Position numbers and translations under genes: made by a program. A stretch of DNA of 38,570 nucleotides, taken from SAR202 cluster bacterium AD-804-J14_MRT_500m (GTDB lineage: Bacteria; Chloroflexota; Dehalococcoidia; UBA3495; GCA-2712585). Below the pieces are notes generated by a model, which saw nothing but the letters and a program-made list of their open reading frames with translations, searched no databases and was not told the origin of the DNA. The stretch spans positions 1 through 38,570 of the forward strand of contig VEXF01000015.1 of assembly GCA_009391275.1 (NCBI GenBank), given 5' to 3'. This document shows positions 1 through 9,579 of this stretch, in pieces. The stretch's first letter is position 1; each line of letters starts with the position of its first letter.

Positions 1-1
1 C

Positions 2-973
2 CTTGATATTCTTGACGATCATCCTTTCCCAATAAACAATTTAAAGCTTCTTGCTTCACAGCGATCTGCGGGAACAAAACTTACAGTTAGGGGCCAAGAA
101 ATTGAAGTTGGGGAAGCTAAGCCAGACTGTTTTGATGATGTTGACTTGGTATTTATCTCTGCTAGCTCATCAATCAGTCAACAACTTGGGCCAGAGGCCG
201 TTAACCGTGGTGCGCTCGTCATAGACGATAGCTCGGCATTCCGCATGCAGCCTAATGTTCCTTTGGTCGTACCTGAAGTGAACGGGTCGGACGTCGAATG
301 GCATCAAGGTATAATATCTATCCCTAATTGCTCTACTACTCCGCTGGTGATGGCTATTCATCCGCTTGTTCAAAGCAACGCTATAAGACGTGTGATAGTA
401 AATACTTATCAATCAGTATCAGGTGCTGGTGGGGCTGCAATTCATGAATTACGCGAACAATCAATCGCTCTAGCAAATAATAGGGAATATCCACCAGAAG
501 CTCTGCCTCAACAAATAGCCTTCAACCTTTTCCCCCAAATCGGAGATTTCCTTCCGTCAGGTTATACTGATGAAGAGGAAAAAATGATCAATGAAACAAG
601 AAAAATTCTCCATCAGGAAAATCTTGGAGTTTCTGCAACCTGTGTGCGTGTTCCCGTGTACGTTTGTCATAGTGAGTCCGTACATCTTGAATTTGAAAAT
701 CCAATCCATATTGACGAGGTGAGGGACCTTCTTTCTCAAATGCCCGGGCTCGTCGTCTGCGATATAGACGATCCAGAAATCTATCCGATGCCTGGGGAAT
801 TGGCTGGGACGGATGACGTGTATATCGGCAGAATACGACAAGATCGCGCTTTACCAAATGGGATTGCTATGTGGTTGGTTTCAGATAATCTCCGTAAAGG
901 CGCTGCTCTTAATGCCATACAAATTGCCGAAGAAGTCATCAAGAGAGACTCTCTAGCTGTAAGAGCCACATAA
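2..973 (+). CDS. asd: Aspartate-semialdehyde dehydrogenase, 5' end cut by window
   Basis: NADPH-dependent enzyme converting aspartyl phosphate to aspartate semialdehyde, the branch point to diaminopimelate/lysine, threonine and methionine. The frame is open from base 2 without a start, so the N-terminal nucleotide-binding part lies outside the window; about 323 codons are present. The visible start of the protein reads LLASQRSAGTKL, typical of the cofactor domain. The catalytic cysteine is in PNCSTTPL (codon 329-331), followed by QSVSGAG and the C-terminal RIRQDRA...LVSDNLRKGAALNAIQ block that is diagnostic of Asd. It sits 42 bases before the aldehyde dehydrogenase and in line with dapA, consistent with a lysine-pathway operon. 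A TTG at 146 could be mistaken for a start but cuts the conserved region. Confidence 0.95.
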   Translation, partial: LDILDDHPFPINNLKLLASQRSAGTKLTVRGQEIEVGEAKPDCFDDVDLVFISASSSISQQLGPEAVNRGALVIDDSSAFRMQPNVPLVVPEVNGSDVEWHQGIISIPNCSTTPLVMAIHPLVQSNAIRRVIVNTYQSVSGAGGAAIHELREQSIALANNREYPPEALPQQIAFNLFPQIGDFLPSGYTDEEEKMINETRKILHQENLGVSATCVRVPVYVCHSESVHLEFENPIHIDEVRDLLSQMPGLVVCDIDDPEIYPMPGELAGTDDVYIGRIRQDRALPNGIAMWLVSDNLRKGAALNAIQIAEEVIKRDSLAVRAT

Positions 974-1015
974 CTGTAGTATTGATTACAGACTATAATC
1001 TCTTCGAGGTTGCGA

Positions 1016-2539
1016 ATGACACCAGATAGAAACTCTCTAGTTCTACCACTGGAAACACGTCTCATTATCGATGGCAAGGAAGGTGCTGCCTCAGACGGCC
1101 GTACGTTCGAACGAGAAAACCCAGCGAACGCTAACGAGACTGTCACTGTCTCCGCGCGAGCCACGGTGGGCGATGCTCGCGCTGCAGTAGATGCCGCCAG
1201 ACGTGCGTTTGATAACAACACAGACAATTGGCTCCACGATTATAAACTTAGAGAACGGGTTCTCTATCGGACCGCTCAGTTGATGAGAGAGAATGCTCAA
1301 CAATTGGCTGCGGTCGTGAGTTTAGAAGTTGGCATGCCTATACGGCAAGCTCTACCGCATGTCAGTGCCGCCGCGGATGTGTTCGAATATTACGCTGGTA
1401 TGGCCGGAAAGATGTATGGTGAAAGCTTCTTCTTAGCCAACGGTTCTATGATCAATCTGATCAAAGAACCCATAGGTGTTGTAGGGTTAATTACTCCTTG
1501 GAATTTTCCCCTCACGCAAACCGCGAGAAAACTTGCACCCGCACTCGCCGTTGGATGTACAGTTATCGTAAAGCCCGCTAGTTATACGCCTGCCGCAACT
1601 TACGAATTGATGAAATTAGTTCAGGAAGCCGGGGCTCCTAATGGTGTGTCAAACTATGTGGCTGGTCCAGGGGCCGTGGTAGGGGATGAACTCGTTCAGA
1701 ATCCTAAAATTGATAAGGTGTCTTTCACAGGTGAAACCGAAATTGGTAAAGGGATAGCTGCGCGTGCTGCCATGGACGTGAAACGACTTAGCCTAGAGCT
1801 TGGTGGCAAGGCGCCTTACGTAGTGTTCGAAGACTCAGATTTGGATGCTGCTGCCATGTCTGCGATTTTTGGTATGTTTAGAAATGCTGGGCAAGCTTGT
1901 GGTGCCACTACTCGTCTTATTGTACAAGAGTCGATCCATGATGTTTTCTTGGAGAAAGTTGTTGCTTTGGGGAAACGGCTACAAGTAGGTGATCCAGCCC
2001 TAACGGAGACCGACATGGGTCCAATCATATCGAAATCTCAGAAAGAGACAATCATGGAGTTTATCCGTTTCGGTCAAGATGCTGGTTATCCGTTGGTCTT
2101 GGGAGGAGGTGAGATTTTGGAGGGACCCCTTGCAAACGGGTATTACTTGGAACCAACCATATTTGATAACGTCGACAACGGATCACGTTTAGGGCAAGAA
2201 GAGATTTTTGGACCTGTAGTTGCAGTAATGAGTTTCAATGATGAAGAAGAAGCTGTTCAACTGTCGAACGATGTGCCATTTGGTCTTGTAGCTGGGGTCT
2301 GGAGCGGAGATTATGTGCGAGCAATGCGTGTTGCTAGACGTATCCGGGCTGGTACCGTCTGGATTTGGGACAACTACACACAACCTGTTGAGGGGATCTG
2401 GGGAGGTTTTAAGCAAAGCGGTATTGGGCGTGAGCTTGGCCCATATGGCCTAGATGACTTCATAGAGATAAAGCAGATATACACTGATGGAACAGGCGAT
2501 GCCAAGAAACCTGCTTATCGCAGCGTTATCAAAGACTAG
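1016..2539 (+). CDS. NAD(P)+-dependent aldehyde dehydrogenase
   Basis: ALDH-superfamily enzyme oxidising an aldehyde to the acid; the substrate cannot be read from sequence. All family landmarks are present: PWNFPL with the oxyanion Asn (about residue 163), KPAS, the FTGETEIGK cofactor loop, general base Glu in ELGGKAP (about 261), nucleophile Cys in GQACGATTR (about 295), EEIFGPV and the C-terminal GIGRELGPYGLDDF. At 507 residues it is full length. I chose ATG 1016 because GAGG at 1006-1009 lies 6 bases upstream; a TTG at 1010 is the alternative. Its stop lies 10 bases before dapA, whose Shine-Dalgarno overlaps the stop, so the two are probably cotranscribed. Its place between asd and dapA is unusual, because lysine synthesis has no standard aldehyde oxidation step. 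Confidence 0.92.
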   Translation: MTPDRNSLVLPLETRLIIDGKEGAASDGRTFERENPANANETVTVSARATVGDARAAVDAARRAFDNNTDNWLHDYKLRERVLYRTAQLMRENAQQLAAVVSLEVGMPIRQALPHVSAAADVFEYYAGMAGKMYGESFFLANGSMINLIKEPIGVVGLITPWNFPLTQTARKLAPALAVGCTVIVKPASYTPAATYELMKLVQEAGAPNGVSNYVAGPGAVVGDELVQNPKIDKVSFTGETEIGKGIAARAAMDVKRLSLELGGKAPYVVFEDSDLDAAAMSAIFGMFRNAGQACGATTRLIVQESIHDVFLEKVVALGKRLQVGDPALTETDMGPIISKSQKETIMEFIRFGQDAGYPLVLGGGEILEGPLANGYYLEPTIFDNVDNGSRLGQEEIFGPVVAVMSFNDEEEAVQLSNDVPFGLVAGVWSGDYVRAMRVARRIRAGTVWIWDNYTQPVEGIWGGFKQSGIGRELGPYGLDDFIEIKQIYTDGTGDAKKPAYRSVIKD

Positions 2540-2549
2540 GAGAACGGTT

Positions 2550-3443
2550 ATGGTAGAACTTGGTAGGCTTCTAACTGCCATGGTCACCCCTATGCACATA
2601 GATGGAAGTGTGGATTGGGAGCAGACTCGTAGGCTTGCGAAGGGTCTAATAGATTCCGGAAGTGATGGTATGGTAGTTGGGGCTACTACCGGCGAAGGGC
2701 CAACCTTAAGCCATGAAGAAAAAATACGCCTTTGGGGTGAGGCCAAAGCAGTTGTAGGTGATACTGGTTCCATAGTTGCTAATACTGGCAACTACTCCAC
2801 TGCTGACAGCATACAGTTGAGTCGTGAAGCTGAAGAAGTGGGAGTTGATGGATTGCTCCTAGTGGTACCATACTATAATAAACCCCCGCAAGAAGGCATA
2901 TATCGTCACTTTAAAGCTATAGCAGAGTCTACGCATCTACCATGCATTCTTTATAACATTCCTGGTAGGACTGGGACTAAAATGTCCCTTGAGACAACTA
3001 TCAAAGTAAGTCAAATAGACAATATTGTTGGCGTAAAAGATGCGACGGAAGACTTTGAACTCATGGCACATGTTATTGACAAGGCCGAAGACGGCTTCAA
3101 CATTTGGAGCGGGAACGATGGGGATACTTTCCAATTGATGTGCTTAGGAGGATATGGCGTTATATGCGTTGTTGCTAACCTATATGCAGCGCAGATGAAG
3201 CATATGATGGAGCTGACACTGTCCGGAAACCTTTTTCAGGCGGCTGAGGAACATCGTCGTCTTCTTCCGATTTGTAAAGGTATGACAGAGATAGCATCCA
3301 ATCCTATACCGGTTAAATACGCTATGAATAAATTGGGTTTCTCGGTTGGAGATCCCCGTCTTCCTCTGGTACCTGCCGACACTTCTATGGCTTCTAAAAT
3401 TGATAGCCTGCTGGGATCTTATTCGGTAGACCTTCCTATCTGA
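2550..3443 (+). CDS. dapA: 4-hydroxy-tetrahydrodipicolinate synthase
   Basis: Class I aldolase condensing pyruvate with aspartate semialdehyde, first committed step of diaminopimelate/lysine synthesis, cytosolic. The 297-residue TIM barrel has GATTGEGPTL (Thr 46/47), YYNKPPQEGIYRH, the catalytic Tyr in LYNIPGRTG (Tyr 135, Arg 140) and the Schiff-base lysine in VGVKDAT (Lys 163). An upstream extension of the open frame to 2487 is ruled out by AGGAGA at 2538-2543 placed 6 bases before ATG 2550. DapA paralogues include N-acetylneuraminate lyase and other pyruvate aldolases, but the neighbouring asd supports the DapA assignment. Confidence 0.93.
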   Translation: MVELGRLLTAMVTPMHIDGSVDWEQTRRLAKGLIDSGSDGMVVGATTGEGPTLSHEEKIRLWGEAKAVVGDTGSIVANTGNYSTADSIQLSREAEEVGVDGLLLVVPYYNKPPQEGIYRHFKAIAESTHLPCILYNIPGRTGTKMSLETTIKVSQIDNIVGVKDATEDFELMAHVIDKAEDGFNIWSGNDGDTFQLMCLGGYGVICVVANLYAAQMKHMMELTLSGNLFQAAEEHRRLLPICKGMTEIASNPIPVKYAMNKLGFSVGDPRLPLVPADTSMASKIDSLLGSYSVDLPI

Positions 3444-3512
3444 TCCATGGCGTTAGGCTACACATACGATGTTGGGCGATTTATACCGTTGATCGGAAGA
3501 GGCTGGAGATTG

Positions 3513-4796
3513 TTACATTATCTTCTTCAGTTGTATTGTCTCATCCCGGTGAGGACCCGTAGAGATGAGGTCTATCGGGCACCCGACTAACTCGGCTAGT
3601 CTGTTCACGTAGTTCACTGCTCTGTCTGGCAGTTGTGAAATTTGGGTAGCGCCAGCGCTTGGTTCATCCCATCCCGGAAGTTCTTCAAACACCGGCTCGC
3701 ATCGTTCAAGCAGTGATGCGCTTGCTGGGAAATTATTAACTATCGTACCGTTTGCTCGATATCCTACGCATATTTTGACCGGACCAATGCCGTCCAATAC
3801 GTCGAGCCGCGTCAATACCAGCGATGTGAATCCATTAACTTTCCGAATGTATCTCCCGGCTATCGCGTCAAACCATCCTATGCGTCTAGCCCTTCCCGTT
3901 GTGGTACCGTATTCCCATGCTCTTTCTCTCAACATACCCGCCTTATCGTCCTTCATCTCTGTGGGCATAGGACCACCTCCAACCCTGGTGCTATATGCTT
4001 TGAATACGCCTATCACGCCTTTTATATCGAACGGTCCAAAGCCCAATCCGGTAAGTCCACCACCCACTGATGGAGACGATGATGTGACATAAGGATAGGT
4101 TCCGTGATCAAGGTCTAACAAGCTTCCTTGAGCTCCTTCCATAAGCACTCGTTCTTGGCGTTCAAGTGCTTCTTGAAGCAATACTTCTGTGGAGGTTATG
4201 ACTGATTTTAGCTTTTCACCCCACCTAGCACATTTTTCTAATATTTCTTGCAAAGATATAGGGTTAGCACCATAGACTTTCGTCAAGATCTCATTTTTTG
4301 TCTTAACAACTTGGTCTAATCTTTTAGTTAATTCACCAAGATCGAGAAGATCTCCCGCACGGATGCCTGCACGTCCTACTTTGTCTACATATGCGGGTCC
4401 GACCCCACGCCCGGTAGTTCCGAGAGCCGATCCACCTCTAGCTTGTTCTTCTAGTTGATCTAATAGAACATGATAGGGCATTATCAGATGCGCTCTATCA
4501 CTCAGATATATCTTTCTAGTGTCCACGCCGGCTTCACTCAACCCGTTAATCTCTTGCAGAAGCATCTCTGGGTCAACTACGACTCCATTTCCTATGACAC
4601 ATCTAACGTTGGTTCTGAATATTCCGGACGGCACCAGATGAAGGGAAAACTTTCCAGCATCATTGATCACCGTATGACCGGCATTATTCCCTCCCGCCGA
4701 TCGCACTACCCAATCAGCATTGGCTGCAAGGTAATCTACAACTTTCCCTTTCCCTTCATCTCCCCACTGAGCCCCTATTAATGCATATGCCGGCAT
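3513..4796 (-). CDS. purA: Adenylosuccinate synthetase
   Basis: GTP-dependent ligation of aspartate to IMP, first step from IMP to AMP, cytosolic. The 427-residue protein begins MPAYALIGAQWGDEGKGK, the phosphate-binding loop with catalytic Asp 13; GGNNAGHTVI carries the catalytic His 41. TTGRGVGPAYVDK, EGAQGSLLDLDHGTYPYVTSSSP and TTTGRARRIGWFD follow as in the family. The frame stays open to 4874, but the family N-terminus and an AGGA six bases upstream on the minus strand fix the start at 4796. It faces dapA tail to tail and diverges from prs, so both purine-related genes share the 4797-5023 intergenic region. Confidence 0.96.
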   Translation of the reverse strand: MPAYALIGAQWGDEGKGKVVDYLAANADWVVRSAGGNNAGHTVINDAGKFSLHLVPSGIFRTNVRCVIGNGVVVDPEMLLQEINGLSEAGVDTRKIYLSDRAHLIMPYHVLLDQLEEQARGGSALGTTGRGVGPAYVDKVGRAGIRAGDLLDLGELTKRLDQVVKTKNEILTKVYGANPISLQEILEKCARWGEKLKSVITSTEVLLQEALERQERVLMEGAQGSLLDLDHGTYPYVTSSSPSVGGGLTGLGFGPFDIKGVIGVFKAYSTRVGGGPMPTEMKDDKAGMLRERAWEYGTTTGRARRIGWFDAIAGRYIRKVNGFTSLVLTRLDVLDGIGPVKICVGYRANGTIVNNFPASASLLERCEPVFEELPGWDEPSAGATQISQLPDRAVNYVNRLAELVGCPIDLISTGPHRDETIQLKKIM

Positions 4797-5023
4797 TGCA
4801 TATCCTGCTGCGTTCGTTAGTCTAGTTTGTGAACCTGCGCAGTATAGCAAAACCCGATTAGCGTTTCTAGGCACGAAAACTATGTTTAAAATTATCCTTG
4901 AGTTGAGTTTGGGTTTTAGAGATCATAAAACCCTGTGGTATAGTTATGGCTAGAGACGGCCAATTGGGGTATTCTATTCGCAATTGACGGCGGGTAACCG
5001 CGTATCAGCACCCAAAGGAGCGT

Positions 5024-5983
5024 ATGCCCAACATGCGGTATCTTTCTGAAGAACTTTGTGTGTTCACCGGGAACGCTCATCCACAGCTAGCGCAAGACGT
5101 TTGCAATTATCTGGACATACCATTAGGTAAGTCAGAGGTGTTTAAATTCCCCAACGATAATACATTTGTGCGAATTCTTGAAAATGTTCGAGAGCGGGAT
5201 GTGTTTGTAATTCAACCGATTTGTGCGCCTGTCAATGATAATCTCATGGAACTTTTGATAACAATAGATGCCGCTAAAAGGGCATCAGCGGGGCGTGTTA
5301 CGGCCGTAGTCCCGTATTACGGATACGCTCGGACAGATAAAAAAGATCAGCCGAGAGTACCAATCACGGCTCGCTTAGTTGCTGATCTTATCACTGCCGC
5401 TGGAGCGGATCGTCTCCTCACGATTGATCTTCATGCAGGTCAAATTCAAGGGTTCTTTAATATCCCAGTAGATGAACTGACTGCGCTCCCGATTCTTGTC
5501 CAATATCTTAGAGACAAAAACCTTGATGACCTCGTAGTTGTTGCTGTCGATATTGGGATCAGTAAGAGGGCCCGTGATGTTGCCGAGCGTCTTAATGTTC
5601 CGTTAGCTATAGCTGAAAAGCGTAGGGATGGTAATTCTTCAAATACACAAAGCTTGAACATCATCGGAGATGTCAAGAATAAGACTGTATTAACGTTCGA
5701 TGACGAAATTGACACGGGTGGATCCATGCTGGCTGCCGTGGATGCTCTTCGAGAACGTGGCGCCAAAACCGCTTATGCGTGCGTCACCCACGCCATACTC
5801 TCTGGTCCTGCCGCAGAACGCTTGGTCAGAAGTCCTGTTGAAGAGTTGGTGGCTACAGACACAGTTCCACTCGATGGTAAATCTGTTGATGGTAAGATTA
5901 CTGTACTTCCTGTAGCGCCTCTCCTTGGCGAAGCCATAAATCGCATTCATAAAGGCCTCTCAGTTGGAGAACTCTTCCGTTAA
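5024..5983 (+). CDS. prs: Ribose-phosphate pyrophosphokinase (PRPP synthetase)
   Basis: Makes phosphoribosyl pyrophosphate from ribose 5-phosphate and ATP for purine, pyrimidine, NAD, His and Trp synthesis. Length (319 residues) is normal. Visible landmarks are the ATP-binding loop YGYARTDKKDQPRVPITA, the metal-binding TIDLHAGQIQGFF, the catalytic loop EKRRDGNSSNTQ, and the ribose-5-phosphate loop FDDEIDTGGSM. Some positions depart from the common consensus (DDEIDTGGS rather than DDMIDTAGT; AVDIGISKRARD rather than SPDVGGVVRAR), but the catalytic basic residues remain. AAAGGAG at 5013-5019 precedes the ATG. secA starts 5 bases after its stop, so the two are very likely cotranscribed. Confidence 0.94.
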   Translation: MPNMRYLSEELCVFTGNAHPQLAQDVCNYLDIPLGKSEVFKFPNDNTFVRILENVRERDVFVIQPICAPVNDNLMELLITIDAAKRASAGRVTAVVPYYGYARTDKKDQPRVPITARLVADLITAAGADRLLTIDLHAGQIQGFFNIPVDELTALPILVQYLRDKNLDDLVVVAVDIGISKRARDVAERLNVPLAIAEKRRDGNSSNTQSLNIIGDVKNKTVLTFDDEIDTGGSMLAAVDALRERGAKTAYACVTHAILSGPAAERLVRSPVEELVATDTVPLDGKSVDGKITVLPVAPLLGEAINRIHKGLSVGELFR

Positions 5984-5988
5984 GAATC

Positions 5989-8643
5989 ATGGTTAAGTTC
6001 ATAGGTAACCTCTTTGGCTCCGCTGAAGAGCGAGTCAGCAAGAGGTTTCGCCCAATAGTTGAACGTGTGAACGCGTTAGAGTCAGATATGGAGCGGTTGA
6101 CCGACTTCGAACTTCGTTCTAAAACAAATGAATTTAAAACTCGGCTGAGTGATGGCGCCACAGAAGATGATCTGATACCAGAAGCTTTTGCGACTGTGCG
6201 GGAAGCTGCTAAGCGCACTTTGAAGCAGCGTCATTTTGACGTACAAATCACCGGAGGATTGGTTCTCAACCAAGGGGACATCGCCGAAATGAAGACCGGT
6301 GAAGGTAAGACCCTTGTAGCTACATTGCCGGCTTATCTTAATGCTATTTCGGGACGTGGTGTACATATAGTCACCGTTAACGATTATTTGGCCCGGCGTG
6401 ACCCAGTTTGGATGGGTCCCGTCTACGATTTCCTGGGTCTCTCAGTTTCGTCGTTACAACATGAATCATCTTTTCTATATGATCCATCCTCTGAAAGCAA
6501 CGATCCAAGCTATAGGCATCTCCGATCTGTATCTCGTAACAAGGCTTATCAATCCGATATCACCTATGGGACTAACAACGAATATGGATTTGACTATCTT
6601 CGCGATAACATGTCGTTGGAGTATGCTCAACAAGTTCAAAGGCCGCTTAACTATGCCATCGTTGATGAAGTAGACAATATCTTGGTTGATGAAGCGAGAA
6701 CGCCTCTTATAATCAGTGGGCCTGCTCAAGATCCGATCCAACTTTATTACACGATGGCTCAATTAGCGCCAAAGCTGATTTTTGATGAAGATTACTTTCT
6801 TGTGGATGAACGAAGCCGCGCCCTCAGCCTCGGAGAGAGTGGTGTGGTTAAACTAGAAAATCTTTTGAATTTGGACAATCTCTATAGCCCAGATAATTTT
6901 CACGTGGTCCAATACGTTGAGAATGCTCTTAAAGCTCACAATTTGTACAAGCGTGACAAAGAATACGTAGTCAAGAACAGAGAAATTATTATAGTAGATG
7001 AGTTTACAGGAAGACTGCAGCCTGGTCGGCGCTGGTCAGATGGTTTGCATCAAGCTATTGAAGCAAAGGAAGGTCTGAAAGTTCAAAGAGAGAGCACCAC
7101 CTACGCCACGATCACGTTGCAGAACTACTTTAGGATGTACAGAAAACTGGCTGGAATGACAGGTACTGCTGCCACTGAATCCGAGGAATTCTTGAAAATT
7201 TATCACCTGGATGTCGTTGCAATTCCTACCAATGTTCCAATGGAGAGGCAAGATCACTCAGACCTGATTTTTATGTCTCAAACTGCTAAGTGGAATGCTG
7301 TGAGCCAAGATATAGAACAACTTCACAAACAGCGTAAACCTGTTTTGGTTGGGACAACCTCTATCGAAAATTCAGAGCATCTTAGCGGTATGTTGCGTAA
7401 ACGTGGGATTCGTCATGAAGTTCTCAACGCTAAACAACATGAACGGGAGGCCCAAATTATTGCCCGGGCTGGGAGTCCAGGGGCCGTTACTGTAGCCACA
7501 AATATGGCTGGACGAGGCACCGACATCATCCTGGGAGGGAGCCCTGACGAAAGCGGGGATTGGGAGGCAGACCATCAATTCGTCCTAGACGAAGGAGGAC
7601 TGACTGTTATAGGGACTGAACATCATGAAGCTCGACGCATAGACAATCAGCTTCGCGGCAGATCTGGCAGGCAAGGCGACCCAGGAACTACCCGGTTTTA
7701 TGCTTCAATGGAAGACGAGGTTGTAAAGCGCTTTGGTGGAGAACGCGCTCAATCTGTGATGGCTAAGGTGTCCTCGTGGACTGGCTTGGATAAAGATGCT
7801 CCCCTTGAGAGCGGTATGATCACGAAAATTATCTCTAGTGCTCAGAATAGAGTTGAAGGATACCATTTTGAAAGCCGGAAAAATCTGCTGGAATTTGACG
7901 ATGTTCTTAACCGTCAAAGAGAAGAAATATACCGTCAGCGCCAGGACATCTTAAATGGTCGAGATCTTAAATCAGCTGTTCTTCAACTTGTTCATCAGGA
8001 GATAAGTGAGTTAGCAAACGGCTACTTGGGACGGCGTGAATTAGATGAATGGAATCTGAGAGATTTTCTCTCAGAAGTGCGACAAATCTTCCCACTACCA
8101 TCTGGTTTGGCCGCTGAGGATACGGTTGACAATCTTAGTGCCCAGGAAATTAAGAACAGCTTTGTCGATCACAGTAACCAGCTTTACGAAGATCGTGAAA
8201 TCGAAATGGGCAAAGACAGTATGCGCATATTGGAAAGACTCGTAATGTTGCGATCTATGGACCTTCATTGGGTTCAGCACCTTACTGGTATGGAGCGGCT
8301 CCGACAAGGAGTCGGATTGCAAGCCTTTGGACAGCGGAGTCCTTTGGTTGCGTACCAGAACGAAGGGCGGAGGATGTATGATCAATTACTTCAAAATATA
8401 AGACGGGACGTAGTTCACTCGATGTATAGTGCCTCTTTAAACCAAATCTCGGTCCCAGCAGCTGGATCTGGTTCGAGAAACTATGCTGGTAACGGTAGGG
8501 AGCCGGTAAGGCCTCAGACTAGTCCTGTGGCTGTCAAATCTCGGACAGAACCAATAACTGCGTCTGCCAAGAAGATTGGTAGAAACGATCCTTGTCATTG
8601 TGGAAGCGGGACGAAATATAAGCGCTGTCATGGACGAGTCTAA
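5989..8643 (+). CDS. secA: Preprotein translocase ATPase SecA
   Basis: Motor ATPase that pushes unfolded preproteins through SecYEG at the cytoplasmic face. The 884-residue protein has Walker A in MKTGEGKT (101-108), DEVDNILVDEARTPLIISG (Walker B region from 226), the preprotein cross-linking domain, MTGTAATESEEF, the second ATPase domain with NMAGRGTDIILGG and LRGRSGRQGDPG, and a C-terminal zinc motif (Cys 869, Cys 871, Cys 880, His 881) preceded by a Ser/Pro-rich linker. The zinc tail is the type used for SecB/phospholipid contacts. The start overlaps no good Shine-Dalgarno, so translation is probably coupled to prs, 5 bases upstream. Confidence 0.97.
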   Translation: MVKFIGNLFGSAEERVSKRFRPIVERVNALESDMERLTDFELRSKTNEFKTRLSDGATEDDLIPEAFATVREAAKRTLKQRHFDVQITGGLVLNQGDIAEMKTGEGKTLVATLPAYLNAISGRGVHIVTVNDYLARRDPVWMGPVYDFLGLSVSSLQHESSFLYDPSSESNDPSYRHLRSVSRNKAYQSDITYGTNNEYGFDYLRDNMSLEYAQQVQRPLNYAIVDEVDNILVDEARTPLIISGPAQDPIQLYYTMAQLAPKLIFDEDYFLVDERSRALSLGESGVVKLENLLNLDNLYSPDNFHVVQYVENALKAHNLYKRDKEYVVKNREIIIVDEFTGRLQPGRRWSDGLHQAIEAKEGLKVQRESTTYATITLQNYFRMYRKLAGMTGTAATESEEFLKIYHLDVVAIPTNVPMERQDHSDLIFMSQTAKWNAVSQDIEQLHKQRKPVLVGTTSIENSEHLSGMLRKRGIRHEVLNAKQHEREAQIIARAGSPGAVTVATNMAGRGTDIILGGSPDESGDWEADHQFVLDEGGLTVIGTEHHEARRIDNQLRGRSGRQGDPGTTRFYASMEDEVVKRFGGERAQSVMAKVSSWTGLDKDAPLESGMITKIISSAQNRVEGYHFESRKNLLEFDDVLNRQREEIYRQRQDILNGRDLKSAVLQLVHQEISELANGYLGRRELDEWNLRDFLSEVRQIFPLPSGLAAEDTVDNLSAQEIKNSFVDHSNQLYEDREIEMGKDSMRILERLVMLRSMDLHWVQHLTGMERLRQGVGLQAFGQRSPLVAYQNEGRRMYDQLLQNIRRDVVHSMYSASLNQISVPAAGSGSRNYAGNGREPVRPQTSPVAVKSRTEPITASAKKIGRNDPCHCGSGTKYKRCHGRV

Positions 8644-8764
8644 GCTTTACTCTATTACTTCGCATGTCCAGACATATCTTAAACACTCTACCTTTTGATC
8701 AGTTCATGTCATATATTCGGACGCCCAAAGAATCTCACTCGGCTCTTTTTTTGGCAAGGTTGGC

Positions 8765-9481
8765 GTGACTAAGGAGATCTATATACCGGTTGATGTATTT
8801 GCCCCAGTCGCCGAAGTTCCGGCCACGGTAGAATCAGAAGCAACCACTCACTTTAAACAGGGATTGGCCTCAGGTAGACCTTGGCAGCAGGTTCTGCTTG
8901 AAGCTATAGGTATGTGGACCATACCTCACGAGTACTGGCGAGGTAGGGAATATCGATACGTTATACAAAGTGAAGCTTTTGACTGGTTACTATTAGCAGA
9001 ACGGTTATGTGCGGAGGTAGATGGACGACTTCCCAAGTTGGAAGTAGAACAGTTGCTATTCAACGGCCGTTTAACACATGACTTGGCTGCCAAAGAGATG
9101 CGTGATTACCTTGGATATAATAAATACCGTGGTGTTCTGAATTTTTGGTATGGGGTTGTGGTAGAGGATGCTTTGCATCTGGCTGTAGAAGACGAGATAC
9201 GGAAGGAGCTGCGCGGAGGTGGCCGAAATTCCATAGAAGATCTTGGAGATGAAGTTTTTAAACGGCTTTATGCTGAAGAAATTTCTACTATGGAGCAAGA
9301 CTTTAGAAAATATATGACCTATCCACCATCCGATGAGGCGACTCTCACCTATCAAAAAGAGTTTTTGTATTGGTTATTCAAATACCGCCTAAAATATTGG
9401 GATCCAGCACGAGTAGCCAGCGATGCTAGAAAAGCCTTAAAAAAGCTGGAATCTATCCGCGGTACGACTAGTCATATATAG
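8765..9481 (+). CDS. Conserved-looking hypothetical protein
   Basis: I do not recognise the family. The 238-residue product has no signal peptide, membrane segment or Cys-rich motif and is predicted to be soluble and largely helical, rich in Trp, Tyr and acidic residues (for example MWTIPHEYWRGREYRYVI near residue 50 and FLYWLFKYRLKYW near 205). The start is GTG 8765 with AAGG at 8756-8759. It has its own 121-base spacer after secA and converges on valS. Codon use looks like that of the neighbours, so it is probably a real, lineage-specific cytosolic protein. Confidence 0.75.
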   Translation: MTKEIYIPVDVFAPVAEVPATVESEATTHFKQGLASGRPWQQVLLEAIGMWTIPHEYWRGREYRYVIQSEAFDWLLLAERLCAEVDGRLPKLEVEQLLFNGRLTHDLAAKEMRDYLGYNKYRGVLNFWYGVVVEDALHLAVEDEIRKELRGGGRNSIEDLGDEVFKRLYAEEISTMEQDFRKYMTYPPSDEATLTYQKEFLYWLFKYRLKYWDPARVASDARKALKKLESIRGTTSHI

Positions 9482-9579
9482 ATTTGTTCGCATAGTAAGA
9501 TTCCCTAGCCCAGCTGGAAAGTGCGTAATAGAGATAGGTGCGGATAATGGATGTTACCGTGATCTGTTGGCCGCTGACC

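Noticed and set aside
994..999. Perfect TATAAT between asd and the aldehyde dehydrogenase gene
   Set aside because: No -35 at proper spacing, and transcription would start inside the Shine-Dalgarno; probably chance.
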